Made by a program: the position numbers and the translations under genes. This document shows positions 32,917 through 44,599 of a stretch of 64,000 nt of DNA, piece after piece. The notes beneath the pieces were generated by a model. It did no database searches, was not told the DNA's origin, and saw nothing but the letters and a program-made list of their open reading frames with translations. How positions within the stretch are numbered: position 1 is the first letter of the stretch; each line of letters begins with the position of its first letter. Source of the DNA: Aquarana catesbeiana (Eukaryota > Chordata > Amphibia > Anura > Ranidae); assembly GCF_042186555.1 (NCBI RefSeq), contig NC_133327.1, positions 49,010,939 to 49,074,938 on the forward strand, read 5' to 3'.

Positions 32917-33118
32917 TAAAGCATTTGTTACCCCCACACATTATATTCCTTATATGTGCCTGATGTACCATGTACTTGTATGAAAAAGTATCCTGTTCTC
33001 TTTGTATTGCTTCCTTTATACAAAATCCCTCGTGTTCCTGGCACTTCCTCTGCTGTCCTATTAAAAACTGACCACACTAAGCAGGAAAGCATACCATGGT
33101 CAGTTCTCTAGCTATGCT
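32917..33118 (+). repeat. Family F repeat, copy 2
   Basis: TTTAAAGCATTTGTTACCCC, GATGTACCATGTACTTGTATG and CAGTTCTCTAGCTATG, as in 52916-53120. It is cut at 33118 by the truncated end of Tc1 element T3 and picks up again near 34396 (TACAAAATGTTTTGCCTTTC). Confidence 0.7.
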
Positions 33119-34000
33119 TTAAACGTTGGTGGACAGCCATTTTTAGGTCTCTCCAGAGAGGCTCAATTGGGTTTAAGTCAGGGCTCTGGCTGGGCCATTC
33201 AAGAACAGTCATGGAGTTGTTGTGAAGCCACTCCTTTGTTATTTTAGCTGTGTGCTTAGGGTCATTGTCTTGTTGGAAGGTAAACCTTCGGCCCAGTCTG
33301 AGGTCCTGAGCACTTTGGAGAAGGTTTTCGTCCAGGATATCCCTGTACTTGGCCGCATTCATCTTTCCCTCGATTTCAACCAGTCGTCCTGTCCCTGCAG
33401 CTGAAAAACACCCCCACAGCATGATGCTGCCACCATCATGCTTCACTGTTGGGACTGTATTGGACAGGTGATGAGCAGTGCCTGGTTTTCTCCACACATA
33501 CCGCTTAGAATTAGGGCCAAAAAGTTCTATCTTGGTCTCATCAGACCAAAGAATCTTATTTCTCACCATCTTGGAGTCCTTCAGGTGTTTTTTTAGCAAA
33601 CTCCATGCAGGCTTTCATGTGTCTTGCACTGAGGAGAGGCTTCCGCCGGGCCACTCTGCCATAAAGCCCCGACTGGTGGAGGGCTGCAGTGATGGTTGAC
33701 TTTCTACAACTTTCTCCCATCTCCCGACTGCATCTCTGGAGCTCAGCCACAGTGATCTTTGGGTTCTTCTTTACCTCTCTCACCAAGTCTCTTCTCCCTC
33801 GGTAGCTCAGTTTGGCTGGATGGCCAGCTCTAGGAAGGGTTCTGGTCGTCCCAAACGTCTTCAATTTAAGGATTATGGAGGCCACTGTGCTCTTAGGAAC
33901 CTTAAGTGCAGCATAAATTTTTTGTAACCTTGGCCAGATCTGTGCCTTGCCACAATTCTGTCTCTGAGCTCTTCAGGCAGTTCCTTTGACCTCATGATTC
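33119..34000 (-). pseudogene. Tc1-like transposase (T3), frameshifted
   Basis: Starts near 33997 with MRSKELPEELRDRIVARHRS and the first helix-turn-helix. A shift near 33930 moves to the frame 33885-33556 (TVASIILKLKTFGTTRTLPR, second helix-turn-helix and GRPR-like linker). Another shift near 33595 leads to 33599-33108 with KILWSDETKIELFG (first Asp), TVPTVKHDGGSIMLWGCFSA, FTFQQDNDPKHTAK (second Asp) and SPDLNPIEPLWRDLK (Glu). The protein ends at the truncation. Apart from the shifts it is the best preserved transposase here. Confidence 0.92.
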
Positions 34001-34395
34001 TCATTTGCTCTGACATGCACTGTGAGCTGTAAGGTCTTATATAGACAGGTGTGTGGCTTTCCTAATCAAGTCCAGTCAGTATAATCAAACACAGCTGGAC
34101 TCAAATGAAGGTGTAGAACCATCTCAAGGATGATCAGAAGAAATGGACAGCTCCCGAGTTAAATATATGAGTGTCACCGCAAAGGGTCTGAATACTTAGG
34201 ACCATGTGATATTTCAGTTTTTCTTTTTTAATAAATCTGCAAAAATGTCAACAATTCTGTGTTTTTCTGTCAATATGGGGTGCTGTGTGTACATTAATGA
34301 GGAAAAAAAATGAACTTAAATGATTTTAGCAAATGGCTGCAATATAACAAAGAGTGAAAAATGTAAGGGGGTCTGAATACTTTCCATCCCCACTG
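33119..34395 (-). mobile_element. Tc1-like element T3, 3'-truncated
   Basis: The right (5') end reads in reverse CAGTGGGGATGGAAAGTATTC from 34395, followed by TA. The terminal region to about 34160 is the usual long Tc1 repeat. The opposite end is absent: the element stops inside the transposase tail at about 33119, where family F sequence begins. Confidence 0.88.
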
Positions 34396-34762
34396 TATAT
34401 ATTTTTTGTTATATCTATACAAAATGTTTTGCCTTTCATTTCTATTTAAAACTTGTTTTACATAGTGATTGTTTACAATCACTTTAATGATTTTAATATA
34501 AAATATTTTAATGAAAAATAAAAGTAAAATGATACAAGAAATTATCACAGAAAATAAATTACAAAAGTATCCTAAGCAAGAGTAAAATAAAAGGGTTGAA
34601 AGTGAAAATATTCTTAAATAGTGTCTGTCTGGTCTTTAGCTCCATGCAGAGTGTGGATCACATACAGAGTATACCCAATCTGATATGGAGTCACTGGCCC
34701 TCATAATGACTTTTAGTATTCCTTAAAGTGGTATTAAACCCAAAAGCAAACATTGATTATAT
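34396..34762 (+). repeat. Families F and M block, second copy
   Basis: Near-identical to 19690-20027 (CTAAGCAAGAGTAAAATAAA, GTCTGTCTGGTCTTTAGCTC, ATGGAGTCACTGGC). It ends with the family M start (TTAAAGTGGTATTAAACCC). Confidence 0.8.
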
Positions 34763-35198
34763 TTAAAGTGGAGTTCCTCCCAAAAGTGGAACCCTGCCTC
34801 CCCTTCTATGACCAATTTTGCATGTCATTTTTTTTTGGGGGGGCGGGTACTTAGTTTTGACAGGTACCCAGCTCCCACTTCCGCTCTTGCCACCTAGGCG
34901 ACTCCTCCTCTCCCCCTCCCTCCCTGCAATTCGGTCCCGGGTCCCAGAAGATTGCTCGGCCATTCATGACACACAGTGCGACTCGTGCATGCGCAGTGCG
35001 CGCCCGGCTGTGAAGCCACAAGCTGTCACAGCTGGGTGCCCACACCTATGATGCCGTCACCGGGAGGAAACCGAGGGTTCGGGCGGCCGCATCGCTGGAC
35101 TGTGGGACAGGTGAGTGTGTGTTTATTAAAAGTCAGCAGCTACACTTTTTGTAGCTGCTGACTTAATAAACAGAAAAACGAGCGAAACTCCACTTTAA
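34763..35198 (+). mobile_element. Family H element, full copy, nested in M
   Basis: TTAA (34763-34766) AAGTGGAGTT... to ...AACTCCACTTTAA (35195-35198): inverted ends with TTAA on both sides. It contains GCATGCGCAGTGCGCGC and an outward splice-donor consensus CAGGTGAGT (about 35109). Family M sequence resumes at 35199 (GCTTACTAATC), so H jumped into M. Confidence 0.75.
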
Positions 35199-35330
35199 GC
35201 TTACTAATCCCTAAATGTGATGGTTGCATTTGTTTTCTTTTTTAAGATTTTTTCCTTCTATTTTCATCTGGCGATCTGGCCAGTAAGTTTGTTGTTTATC
35301 AGAAGAACAAGCTCTTTTGCAGATGTATCA
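35199..35330 (+). repeat. Family M fragment, resumed
   Basis: AATGTGATGGTTGCATTTG, TTTTCATCTGGCGATCTGG match 58330-58400. Confidence 0.6.
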
Positions 35331-36506
35331 GTTACAGAGATGAGACAAACATTTCAACACTGACAGGGTGCTTACAATGATCAGTTTTCTTAGTGTAGCA
35401 CTTCTCCCATAGGAGCCACTGGTGAATATGGGTATCTCCCGCCCTGCACAGCCAGGCACATGCATTTTCCGCACACTCCGGAGTCAGGAATCCGTCCTTG
35501 CAGCATTGTTTTTTTATTTTATTAGGGGAATTAAACTTTGATGGGGAAGGGTTATTATGGGATGTCAACTTGATCAACAAGGAAATCTTCAGGCACAAAT
35601 ATATACATCCAGTATATATACACTTCTCTTCTTCTACCTCCAGCACAACCTTGCTTATATAACTATATCTCCCAGGACCAGCTAGCACTGACAAGATGAT
35701 CCAACACAGACTCAGTCTTTATTTTAACTTGTACCTACAAGTAAGCCTATAGAGAAGAGGCCTGGAACGGGATGCCCAGCATTAAGAGGAAGGCCTACAT
35801 GACTGAGTTTGCAGCCTAGGCTGTACTTAGGCAGATTAGTAAGGGGATTTAAAGTAAGTAGGAAGGCCTACCCGATCGGAAGTTACAAAGGGGTAAGGGG
35901 GAAGGGTTGGGGGGAATGGGGATGCGCGAGTAATTACCTGTACCTGGTCATGAAGTAAAATGGTCGATACTGAACCCTGTACCAATTAAGGTACTGTTGC
36001 TGTAACCATATGCATGTATAAACACCAAAAAAGGGGGGAAGAGTGGTATGGTAAAACCAATCGGAAGCGAGCAGGGCGGGGTAGGGTGTGACTTGGTGGG
36101 GCAGAGTGGGGTCAACGGTGGTCTAGGCAGAAGGGGGTGTTGACTTTTCTCTCCCCAAAATGTTACTGTTCGTTGAGCACCCTTCTTTTTTGGTTGCCTC
36201 CCCTGTTGACGCTTGGCGAGCGGTGGTGTACTTTATTTTGCGAGCGGTGGTGTATGTTATTTTGCAGGGTATTTTGCGCGGGGGTCTGACTGAGTCATAG
36301 CAGTGAGCAGTGGTCTCAGGATTTTAAAGGTGGTCATGGTTAAAATTGTCTGCGGAGAATGATGGGTGGGGCTCATCTTTGGTATGGGTACCTTACCGAA
36401 TAAGTGACGTCAGCAAGGCGATATCGGGGCTGTATCAGGTGGTAATGTGGTAACTAATTGTCCCCGAGTCGGTGTAATTGCAGCAGGTGGCCGAGGTTTG
36501 GAATGG
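35331..36506. other. Unassigned non-coding stretch
   Basis: No gene motif. The part 35700-36400 has a different, G-rich plus-strand composition and short repeats (GCGAGCGGTGGTGTA twice, near 36215 and 36240). Possibly an old LTR or SINE, not supported further. Confidence 0.3.
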
Positions 36507-36514
36507 TGCTTGAT

Positions 36515-37448
36515 CAGTGGTGGCCCGTGCATTAAGGGAGCACGGGCGCGGCCCCTCTCTCCTGCCACCCCCCCTCTAGCACCAATAGATAGATTCATGC
36601 ATTGCATGAATCTACCTATGGCCACCGCTGCCACCCCCTTTTCGGGTGCAGGGCGCCTGAATTACAGTGGCAGGGGGTGGTTTTGAAGCACCTGATTAGA
36701 GTTAAAGGCTCTAATAGGCGTCAAAAAAGGTGACCAGCGAGTGCCATGCTGGGCACTCGCAGGTCACTCAGCTGTGTTAGAAAAGCAAATGAACATTCGC
36801 TTCCCTAACACAAAACTGCCCCTCCGCCAATCAGGTGCTCGGATCTGTTACCCGTCACCTGCTTGGCTGAAACGACAGGTGCTATGATTGGACGCTAGGC
36901 GTCCAATCATAGCAGAGAGCGGGAAGAGAGGGCGGGAGAAGACATCGAGGAGCTGTCCCACCGAGACAGGTAAGTGCAGATGGCGGGCCGGCAGGGGGCA
37001 CACTGGCAGCATTTGATATGGCACAGTGGCTGCATTTGATGGGGCACAATGGGAGCAATTGATGGGCACAGTGGCAGCAATTGATGGGCACAGTGGCGGC
37101 AATTGATGGGCACAGTGGCTGCATTTGATGGCATAGTGGCTGCGTTTGATGGTACAGTGAGGCTGCAAATGATGGGCACCGTGGCTGCATTTTATGGGGC
37201 ACCGTGGCTGCATTTGATGGCACAGTGGCGGCAATTGATGGGCACAGTGGCTGCATTTGATGGGCACAGTGGCTGCGTTTGATGGGCACAGTGGCTGCGT
37301 TTGATGGCACAGTGGCGGCAATTGATGGGCACAGTGGCTACGATTGATGGTACCATGAGGCTGCAATTGATGGGGGTTTGTTTCAGAAGTTTTCAATTTG
37401 TTTGCGCCCCCCCCCCCCAAAAAAAATTTGGAGCACCAGCCGCCACTG
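36515..37448. mobile_element. J: hAT-like non-autonomous element
   Basis: Ends CAGTGGTGGCCCGTGC and the reverse of CAGTGGCGGCTGGTGC, flanked by perfect 8-bp copies of TGCTTGAT (36507-36514 and 37449-37456). It has internal hairpins (CTATGATTGGACGC against GCGTCCAATCATAG), a CAGGTAAGT donor consensus at about 36967 and a minisatellite. No transposase. Confidence 0.88.
37010..37372. repeat. 21-22-bp minisatellite (in J)
   Basis: About 16 copies of TTGATGGGCACAGTGGCTGC with small variations. It creates overlapping minus-strand frames full of Cys, Ala and Pro (36848-37489 and others), which are artefacts of the array. Confidence 0.9.
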
Positions 37449-37910
37449 TGCTTGATACAGCCGATTCGGTAGACTATGCTTGCCTCCAAAATACCTGGAT
37501 TTAAGAGAGTCAGTTATTGTACATTAGCGGGGTAAAGTTTTATCTCCATGGAATGTGATAAAAGATGTATTTGTTAAATTGTGTTTTGTTAATAAAAGGC
37601 TGTTATGGCCATTTAAATCAATTCTAAAGTGGTCGTGTCTTATTTAAAAAAAGTGGGTAAGGTGGGAAGTCAGAAAGGCCATGTTAGCCATGTCAGGAAG
37701 TCAGGATGGCCATGAAACATGTTTTAAATCTTTCCGTAGGACTCAGTTCCTGACGGAAAGCACGTTCATCTGTATGCTGGTCCGACGGAAAGCCCGTTCG
37801 TCTGTATGCTGGTCCGGTGGACCAGATGCAACGCAAGGGCAGGGTATTGCATCTCACGCTCGCTGCAATAAGAAAAACAAATTTTCCTATTGCGGCGAGC
37901 ACGGAGCATA

Positions 37911-39574
37911 CCAGGCCCTTAGGTCTGGTATGGGTTTGAAAGGGAGCCCCCTACGCAGAAAAAACAGCGTGGGGTCGCCCCTAGAATCCATACCAGACCC
38001 CGATCCGAGCACGCAGCCCGGTCGGTCAGGAAAGGGGTGGGGACGAGCGAGCGCCCCCCCTCCTGAACCGTACCAGGCCGCATGCCCTTAACATGGGGGG
38101 TGGGTGCTTTGGGGGAGGGGGCGCCCTGCGGGGCCCCCCCACCCCAAAGCACCTTGTCTCCATATTGATGAGGACAAGGGCCTCTTCCCGACAACCCTGG
38201 CCGTTGGTTGTTGGGGTCTGCGGGCGGGGGGCTTATCAGAATCTGGGAGCCCCCTATAATAGGAGGACCCCAAGATCCCGGCCCCCCACCCTATGTGAAT
38301 GAGTATGGGGTACATGGTACCCCTACCCATTTACCTAGGGAAAAAGTGTCAATAATAAAAACACACTACACAAGTTTTTGAAGTAATTTATTAGACAGCT
38401 CCGGGGGAGGGGTCTTCTTCCGGCATCGGGGTCTTCTTCCGACTTCGGGGGTCCCTCCGGTTCCTCTCCTCCCGGCGTCCGGTTGGTTCTTCTCCACTCT
38501 CTCTGGCCTCTTCTCCCGATGTTCCAGTTCTTCTGCCGCCTCCTCCGCTGTCTTCATGCCACTCTTTTGCCAGCGGAGGCCCGGCATGCTGGGACTGTGA
38601 CGTTTTAGGGGGCGTGGTCACCGGGTCATGTTGACCCCGCCCCCTTATGCCGTCACAGTCCCTGGGCATGCTGGGACTGTGACCTTTTTGGGTGGCGTGG
38701 TCAACATGACCCGGTGACCACGCCCCCTAAAACGTCACAGTCCCAGCATGCCCAGGGACTGTGACAGCATAAGGGGGCGGGGTCTCCGCCTATATAAGTC
38801 ACAGCGGAGCGCTCAGAGAGCAGTCCAGCCGGAGAGACCGTCGTGTCAACATCTGGAGAAGAGAAGAGGGAAGAAGCCAAGAAGACAAGAAGCCAGAAGT
38901 CTGGGCCTCCGCTGGCAAAAGAGCGGCATGAAGACAGCGGAGGAGCCGGCAGAAGAACTGAAACACCGGGAGAAGAGGCCAGAGAAAGCGGAGAAGAACC
39001 AACCGGACGTCGGGAGAAGAGGAACCGAAGGACCCCCGGAAGCCGGAAGAAGACCCCCGAAGCCGGAGGAAGACCCCCCCCCGGAGCTGTCTAATAAATT
39101 ATTTTAAAAACCTGTGTAGTGTGTTTTATTATTGACACTTTTTCCCTAGGTAAATGGGTAGGGGTACCATGTACCCCATACTCATTCACATAGGGTGGGG
39201 GGCCGGGATCTGGGGGCTCTCTTATTATAGGGGGCTCCCGGATTCCGATAAGCCTCCCACCCGCAGACCCCAACAACCAACGGCCAGGGTTGTCAGGAAG
39301 AGGCCCTTGTCCTCATCAACATAGGGACAAGGTGCTTTGGGGTGGGGGGGCCCTGCAGGGAGCCCCCCTCCCCCAAAGCACCCACCCCCCCATGTTGAGG
39401 GCATGTGGCCTGGTACGGTTCGTGGGGGGGCGCTCGCTCGTCCCCACCCCTTTCCTGACCGGCCGCGCTGCGTGCTTGGATCGAGGTCTAGTATGGATTT
39501 TAGGGGGGACCCCACGCCGTTTTTTCCGGCATAGGGGGTTCCCTTTATAATCCATACCAGACTTAAGGGTCTGG
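37911..39574. repeat. Foldback palindrome (in D3)
   Basis: Outer ends CCAGGCCCTTAGGTCTGG and CCAGACTTAAGGGTCTGG. The arms run to a centre near 38660-38690, so in this copy the promoter block is also duplicated in inverted form (CGTGGTCACCGGGTCATG against CATGACCCGGTGACCACG). Mirror-image open frames are by-products. Confidence 0.88.
38720..38815 (+). promoter_or_regulatory. Promoter-like region of the D3 palindrome
   Basis: ACCACGCCCCC, CAGTCCCAGCATGCCCAGGG, GGGGGCGGGGTCTCCG and TATATAAG (about 38797) are kept in the same order and spacing as in D1. AATAAA lies at about 39092. Confidence 0.55.
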
Positions 39575-39888
39575 TATGCCCCGCGACAGGGCTCGCAAGG
39601 TGTCAATCTCGACGATAAAAGCGGCGAGATTCACTTCCTTTTCTAGTCCCGTCGTACCCGAGTCACGTTCAAAATGAACGGACTTGGCCGTGTGTGGGCA
39701 AGTCCATTCATTCTGAAAGTCCGTCGTAACTCCGGCGAAAGTCTGTCGGAAAGATGGGCGGACCTAGCCTGCCGGAAAGTCCGGTCGTGTGTAGGTAAGT
39801 CCGTCCGTTCAGGTAGTCCGCCGAAAAGTCCGGCGGAAAGACATTGGGCCAGGTCTGCTGGAAAGTCTGATCGTGTGTACGAGGCATT

Positions 39889-41150
39889 AGGTGTATCAAA
39901 GTCTTTAACCTCTCCCAGCCTAATGAGGACCTTCAAGGCCAAAGATAGCTGACATCCTTCAATATATAGTGGGTTGTGAGGCATAGTGGGTGAAAAAATG
40001 GTGAAAGTCATTGGGCGCCAGACACTTCTTGGATGCAAAAGAGATTTTATTTCTTTTGACAGTCCTTTTATATTTTGAAGGGAAATAGGGTTAGGGCCAG
40101 GACACCCCTAAGTAGTTGCAGTTTCAATTAGCAGACTCCGAAACTTTAATAGGAGGACAACCGTACAGGGAAAGGCCCCAGGAAGGTACCACTTCTGCAT
40201 GTGCAGGATTGCTGTCTCATATGGCAACAGTATTTAACAGTTCCTAACACAAAGTTCAACAGTTCACTCAGCTTCACTAAAACTTCTCCTTGTAGTTCTT
40301 CAGCCCCTTGAGCTCCTAGCCTCACTGGACTCTCTGATTCAATGACTCTGAATTCCGTGAGCTCCTCAAGTCTTTTGCGGTGGTATCTCCCTCAAGCGTC
40401 ACCCATGCTTCCCTGCTGGGTCCCTAGCTTGGCACTCCAGATACTTTTCAAGCTTCACCCCTGCTAACCAACTTGGTCCCTGGCTTGACACACAAGGCTG
40501 CTCTGCAAACGTCACCCCTGCTGATTAGGTCCCTGACTTGGTCATCGCCTGAAGTTTCCCAAATTCTCTACCGTGCCCTTTGGTGAGAATGTGCTTCAGG
40601 TACATGCTTCAGTTACTCACTGTGGTCCCTGGTAAAGGTGGTTGGTCCGTTAGTGCCGACAGCTCCCCTTCTACCTCCGTCCACAACAGGTTCTCCGGCC
40701 GGCAGAACCGTCACTTTTGTTGTACTGCAAGCCGCAGTACAACCCCACGCTGCCCTGTCACTCCTGGACAGGCCCTCACAGAGCCTGGCAGCCTGATGCA
40801 CCAAAGATAGGCCCATTCTTCGGCCTAGCAGCCTGGGGTATACGACACACGTCCACCCAGACAGTGGTCCGGGTGGCACAGAACATAGATCACCTGACCT
40901 CATCCGAATATATAGGCTCTCCCAGCAGACCAGGGGATTCAAGAAAACCCTTGCCCATTGGCTGAGATACCCCATATACCCATAACCTGACCTTGGGTTG
41001 CCCTCCTCATATCTAGTACCACCAAGTTCCCGGCCAGCTAGTGGTAGAAGAGAAAAGTGCAACAAGGCAAAACTTAGGGAGTAATCAATAGATCTCTATC
41101 AATTAACTGCAGTAGCTACTCCTGACAAGGAATTTTGAGAGGAGCTTCCC
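39889..41150. other. Unassigned, with short degenerate repeats
   Basis: No gene found. 40390-40545 repeats CGTCACCC(A/C)TGCT...GGTCCCT(A/G)(G/A)CTTGG three times in imperfect form. The block 40050-41150 looks like an old LTR-type sequence, but neither end is definable. Confidence 0.3.
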
Positions 41151-42480
41151 GACTAAACCCCAGGGAGCTACATAAAAAATTCCTGTGTGGTCCTCTGTGT
41201 CCATGTGGGAAAGTGAATATAATGGGAGCGGTTTCATTATTAACAACCAACTGCTGCACCTGCAGGGCTCTAATGAGGAAAGCTGCAGGGTCTGCATCCC
41301 TTTAGACGTGATTTCCTATTGAGAGTATCTCACTAAAAATTAAATTTTTGTTGCAGAGGATGTCTGAAATCTGCCTTGTATCCTAGTGCAGACTTCTGGG
41401 AAAATCAGTGAGCCAATCACACAAGCAGGAAATTATGTTTTAGTGGTGGGGCGTTCTGTACACATTCTGTATACAGAACACCTCTGAGTAGCCATTTTGC
41501 ATTTTACAGAAAATGACAGAGCTGCAGATTGAAAAGGAAAGGTAATTTTTAATAACATTCAATTACAATATGACTTGTGTCGCAATTGTGTACGCTATAT
41601 TATTTTTTCTTTATTTGCTTTTTTTTCCCTATGAAAGTGGAGTTACCCTTTAGGCAGATACACCTTAACGTAATGCAAAAAATGCATTGTTATCACGTAT
41701 AACTAAATAAGAGAACAAGAAAACTCCATGAAAAAAAAAAAGAAAAACTACATCCAAATTTGACATCATTTTTTAACATTACAAATCTATAGAAATAACA
41801 TTGCTGCTATAGGTTGCTCATTAACAAAGACGTTAATGTAAAAATTTACTATTGGTGGCGTCAGTAAATGTATTTTTCAAAGCAATCTAAATAAAATATT
41901 TACCATAGCTTATTTATGAGCTAAAAATTCACAAGACAACTCCAAACAACTTCCCGTAAAACGGTTTTGAACTGTTGTGCGACTGTGTCCTTTTTGCGTT
42001 TCTTTGTATTGTCAAGTAATGTTTGATTTTCTTTATGTAGGATGTCAAATTTGAATTATGCATCGCCTACCTAGATTCCATGTCTTATTATTTATTTAAC
42101 AGCAGCCTTACTATGGAATGCTGAGATGTCTTCTGAAGCCAAGCAACTGCATGTAAATGAAAACACGCCAGTTACACTGACACAAACCGACATTCTAGAA
42201 GCCGGCTTAATGAAATGAAAGTTTGATTAAGGCCATTTATTGATTGCCGTTGTGAATGAAGAAGTCTTCTTGGAGAAGCTAAATTGGTATGTCACAGTTA
42301 TGAAGGGAAAGGAATACACTTTTTACATTACACACTGGAATATATTATTTCTACATATGTCCATCAGGAGTGACCAACCAGGGGCATGGCGCCATTCATT
42401 GCTGCCATATTAGGAACATACGTGTTGTGCAAGACATACAGCTTCTGGATACCAACCACTTGAGCTTAGGAAAGGTGACC
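41151..42480. other. Unassigned non-coding stretch
   Basis: AT-rich, with no recognisable gene or element. Confidence 0.3.
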
Positions 42481-42612
42481 AGAGCATTGTTTGCTATTGA
42501 GCATTGTGCTACTTTTAGTGGCAATTGTGCGGTCATGCAACGCTGAATGCAAATAAAATTTACATTTCTTATTCCCCCCACAAATAGAGATTTCTTTTGG
42601 TGGTATTTAATC
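42481..42612 (+). repeat. Family B fragment
   Basis: GGCAATTGTGCGGTCATGCAACGC and ACAAATAGAGATTTCTTTTG, with a TGGTGGTATTTAATCA end. Only the central signature of B survives. Confidence 0.65.
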
Positions 42613-42653
42613 ATCACTGGTGACTCTTGGTTAAGAAACGAAATAAGTGTATA

Positions 42654-43500
42654 TTAACCACTTGCTTACTCGGCATTTAAACCCCATTCCTTGGTCATGC
42701 AACACTGTACCCAAATTAAATTTTTATAATTTTTTTTTTTTTAACACAAATAGAGATTTCTTTTGGTGGTATTTAATCACTGCTGGGTTTTGTATTTTTT
42801 GCTAAAAAACAAAAAAAGACCAAAAAAAACCCCACAAAAAAAAAAACAGTTTCATAGTTTGTTATAAAAATTTGAAAACAGGTAATTTTTTCTCCAGCAC
42901 TGATGTGCGCTGATGAGGCGGCACTGATGGGTAATTATAGGCTGCACTGATAGGTGGCATTGGTGGGCACTGATGAGGCAGCACTGGTGGGCACTGAGAG
43001 GTGGCACTGATTGGTGGCACTCGTGGGTGGCACTGATGGGCACTGATAGGTGGCACTGAAGGGCACTGATGGGTGGCACTAATGGGCACTGATAGGCACT
43101 GGTAGGCGGTACCGATAGGCAGCACTGATAGGTGGCATTGATGATGAGGCATTGATGGGCACTGATAGGTGGCACTGGTGGACACTGATAGGTGGCACTG
43201 GTGGGCATTAATAGGTGGCACTGGTGGGCACTGCTAGGTGACACTGGTGGGCACTGATAGGCAGCACTTATATGCACTGGTGGGCACTGGCAGGTGGCAC
43301 TGGTGGGTACTGCATAGCAGCAGTGGCTCTCCGTGATCGGGACTGATGTCCCTCTGACAAAGGCCACTAATCGGCTTTTTTTTTCTCCACACGCTGTCAG
43401 CGTGAGAGCAAAAGAGAGCTGATTATGATCTTCTGTTTACATCATGTGATCAGCTGTCATTGGCTGACAGCTGGTCACGTGGTAAGGGGCCGGCAATTAA
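42654..43500 (+). mobile_element. Family B element with GGCACTGAT minisatellite (B2)
   Basis: Starts TTAACCACTTGCTTACTCGG; has ACAAATAGAGATTTCTTTTG and then the minisatellite 42894-43315. The right end has CACGCTGTCAGCGTG, TCAGCTGTCATTGGCTGACA and GGGGCCGGCAATTAA, a diverged form of the usual GGCAAGTGGTTAA. Confidence 0.72.
42894..43315. repeat. 12-bp minisatellite GGCACTGATGGG (in B2)
   Basis: Degenerate 12-bp units, GGCACTGATGGG or GGCACTGATAGGT. The 12-bp period gives 4-residue repeats in every frame (HQCHLSVP-type frames at 42852-43367), without coding meaning. Confidence 0.9.
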
Positions 43501-43537
43501 TTGGTTTGTGAAAAAGTTATATGGCCTACAAACTAAG

Positions 43538-44022
43538 CAGTCTTTTTCAACCAGGGTGCTTTGAGGTTTTTTCAGGGGTGCCTCAGCAAAATGCCTAAAA
43601 ATTGCCCAAAGGTTGTATACAAGGCAGCTGGTGGATAAAGCCTGCCTAGCTACACAAAGCCACAGGTTTTCATTGTGCACCATTATGACTTTCTAGCTGC
43701 CAACTTGCTAACGATCAATGACATCATCATTTGATGAGGAGGATGTCAGTCACCTGCATAGCATCCTTGTTTGACCCTCCCCTGCCTCTCTCAGTTTTGG
43801 GGTCACATTAGCTGAGTGATGGAGAACAACTGAGAAAGAAAAGAAACTTTGGAATACTAGTCAGTACCAACTTCCACCTCTAAAGTTGGGTGTCCTACAT
43901 GTGTGGATGTTGCTGCATTATGTAAAACTATTAGAATTGTTTTTACATTTTAGGATGGGGTGCCTCAAGACTGTCCATAATTTTAATGAGTGCGTTGACT
44001 GAAAAAAGGTTGAGAAACACCG
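43538..44022. mobile_element. O: hAT-like MITE
   Basis: CAGTCTTTTTCAACCAGGG on the left; on the right GAAAAAAGGTTGAGAAACACCG, which reads CGGTGTTTCTCAACC in reverse. This is a terminal type common in hAT elements. It lies between two family B pieces. No duplication seen. Confidence 0.55.
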
Positions 44023-44029
44023 GTATATA

Positions 44030-44580
44030 GTATAATGGAAAGCTATAGACATAATCCTGCAATACTGCAATGGCGGTGATCAGCGGCTTATTGTGGGACT
44101 GTGATAAGGTGGCAGGCGATCTGGCACTAACAGGCACTGGCTGTGAAAGTCACTAACTGACACTGACGTCACTAGTGACACTAATTCAGTGATCAGTGAT
44201 AATACTGTACACTGACACAGACACTGGCTGGGGAGGTGTTCACATCTACAGTAGGGGCAATAAAGCTGTTAATTGTGTGCCTAACAATGTGTAATGCTAC
44301 TTTTACTTTCTGATCTGGCTGTTTTTTTTTTCTCCCTGCTTTTTAGGGAGAAGAAACAGCCAGATCCCTGTCCCTATGTACACAGAGTTCTGTGTGTTTG
44401 TAAACACCTAACACTATGTGTGATTGGGCACAGTGGATCAGCAGGTTTTAGCTGAAACCACTGGCTGAAATCTGCCGCCAAACTCACGCTGTGTCCAAAT
44501 ACAAACTCAGAAGAAGGCTGGTCTCTTACATGTACGTGACTGTGCCTGTACCTGCCACCATTTACTGTCAGCGGTTGGCA
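44030..44580 (+). repeat. Family B-related fragment
   Basis: ATGGCGGTGATCAGCGGCTTA, GTGACACTAATTCAGTGATCAGTG and ACACTGGCTGG match 49675-49825. A strong hairpin AGAAACAGCCAGATC against GATCTGGCTGTTT surrounds 44320-44370. Confidence 0.6.
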
Positions 44581-44599
44581 GACACACAGCTTCTGTACA

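Larger units (their letters stand above)
37690..39888. mobile_element. D3: second Harbinger-like palindrome element
   Basis: Opposite orientation to D1. The right end ...GATCGTGTGTACGAGGCA at 39888 is the reverse of the TGCC(G/T)CGTACACACG terminus, followed by TTA. The left end is truncated: sequence from about 37690 (CATGTTTTAAATCTTTCCG) corresponds to the inner part of D2 and D1. Same subterminal GTCCG repeats, same inner flanks next to the palindrome. Confidence 0.75.

Noticed and set aside
35332..35694. 120-codon minus-strand frame as a host exon
   Set aside because: No recognised domain, no splice pattern and no support from composition.
36848..37489. 213-codon minus-strand frame rich in Cys, His and Ala
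   Set aside because: Translation of the minisatellite in element J, with two other frames open as well.
42852..43367. Cys/Pro-rich minus-strand frames (also at 51078-51808 and 62518-63099)
   Set aside because: They are read-through of a 12-bp minisatellite: the period is a multiple of three, so several frames stay open. Non-coding family B sequence surrounds them.
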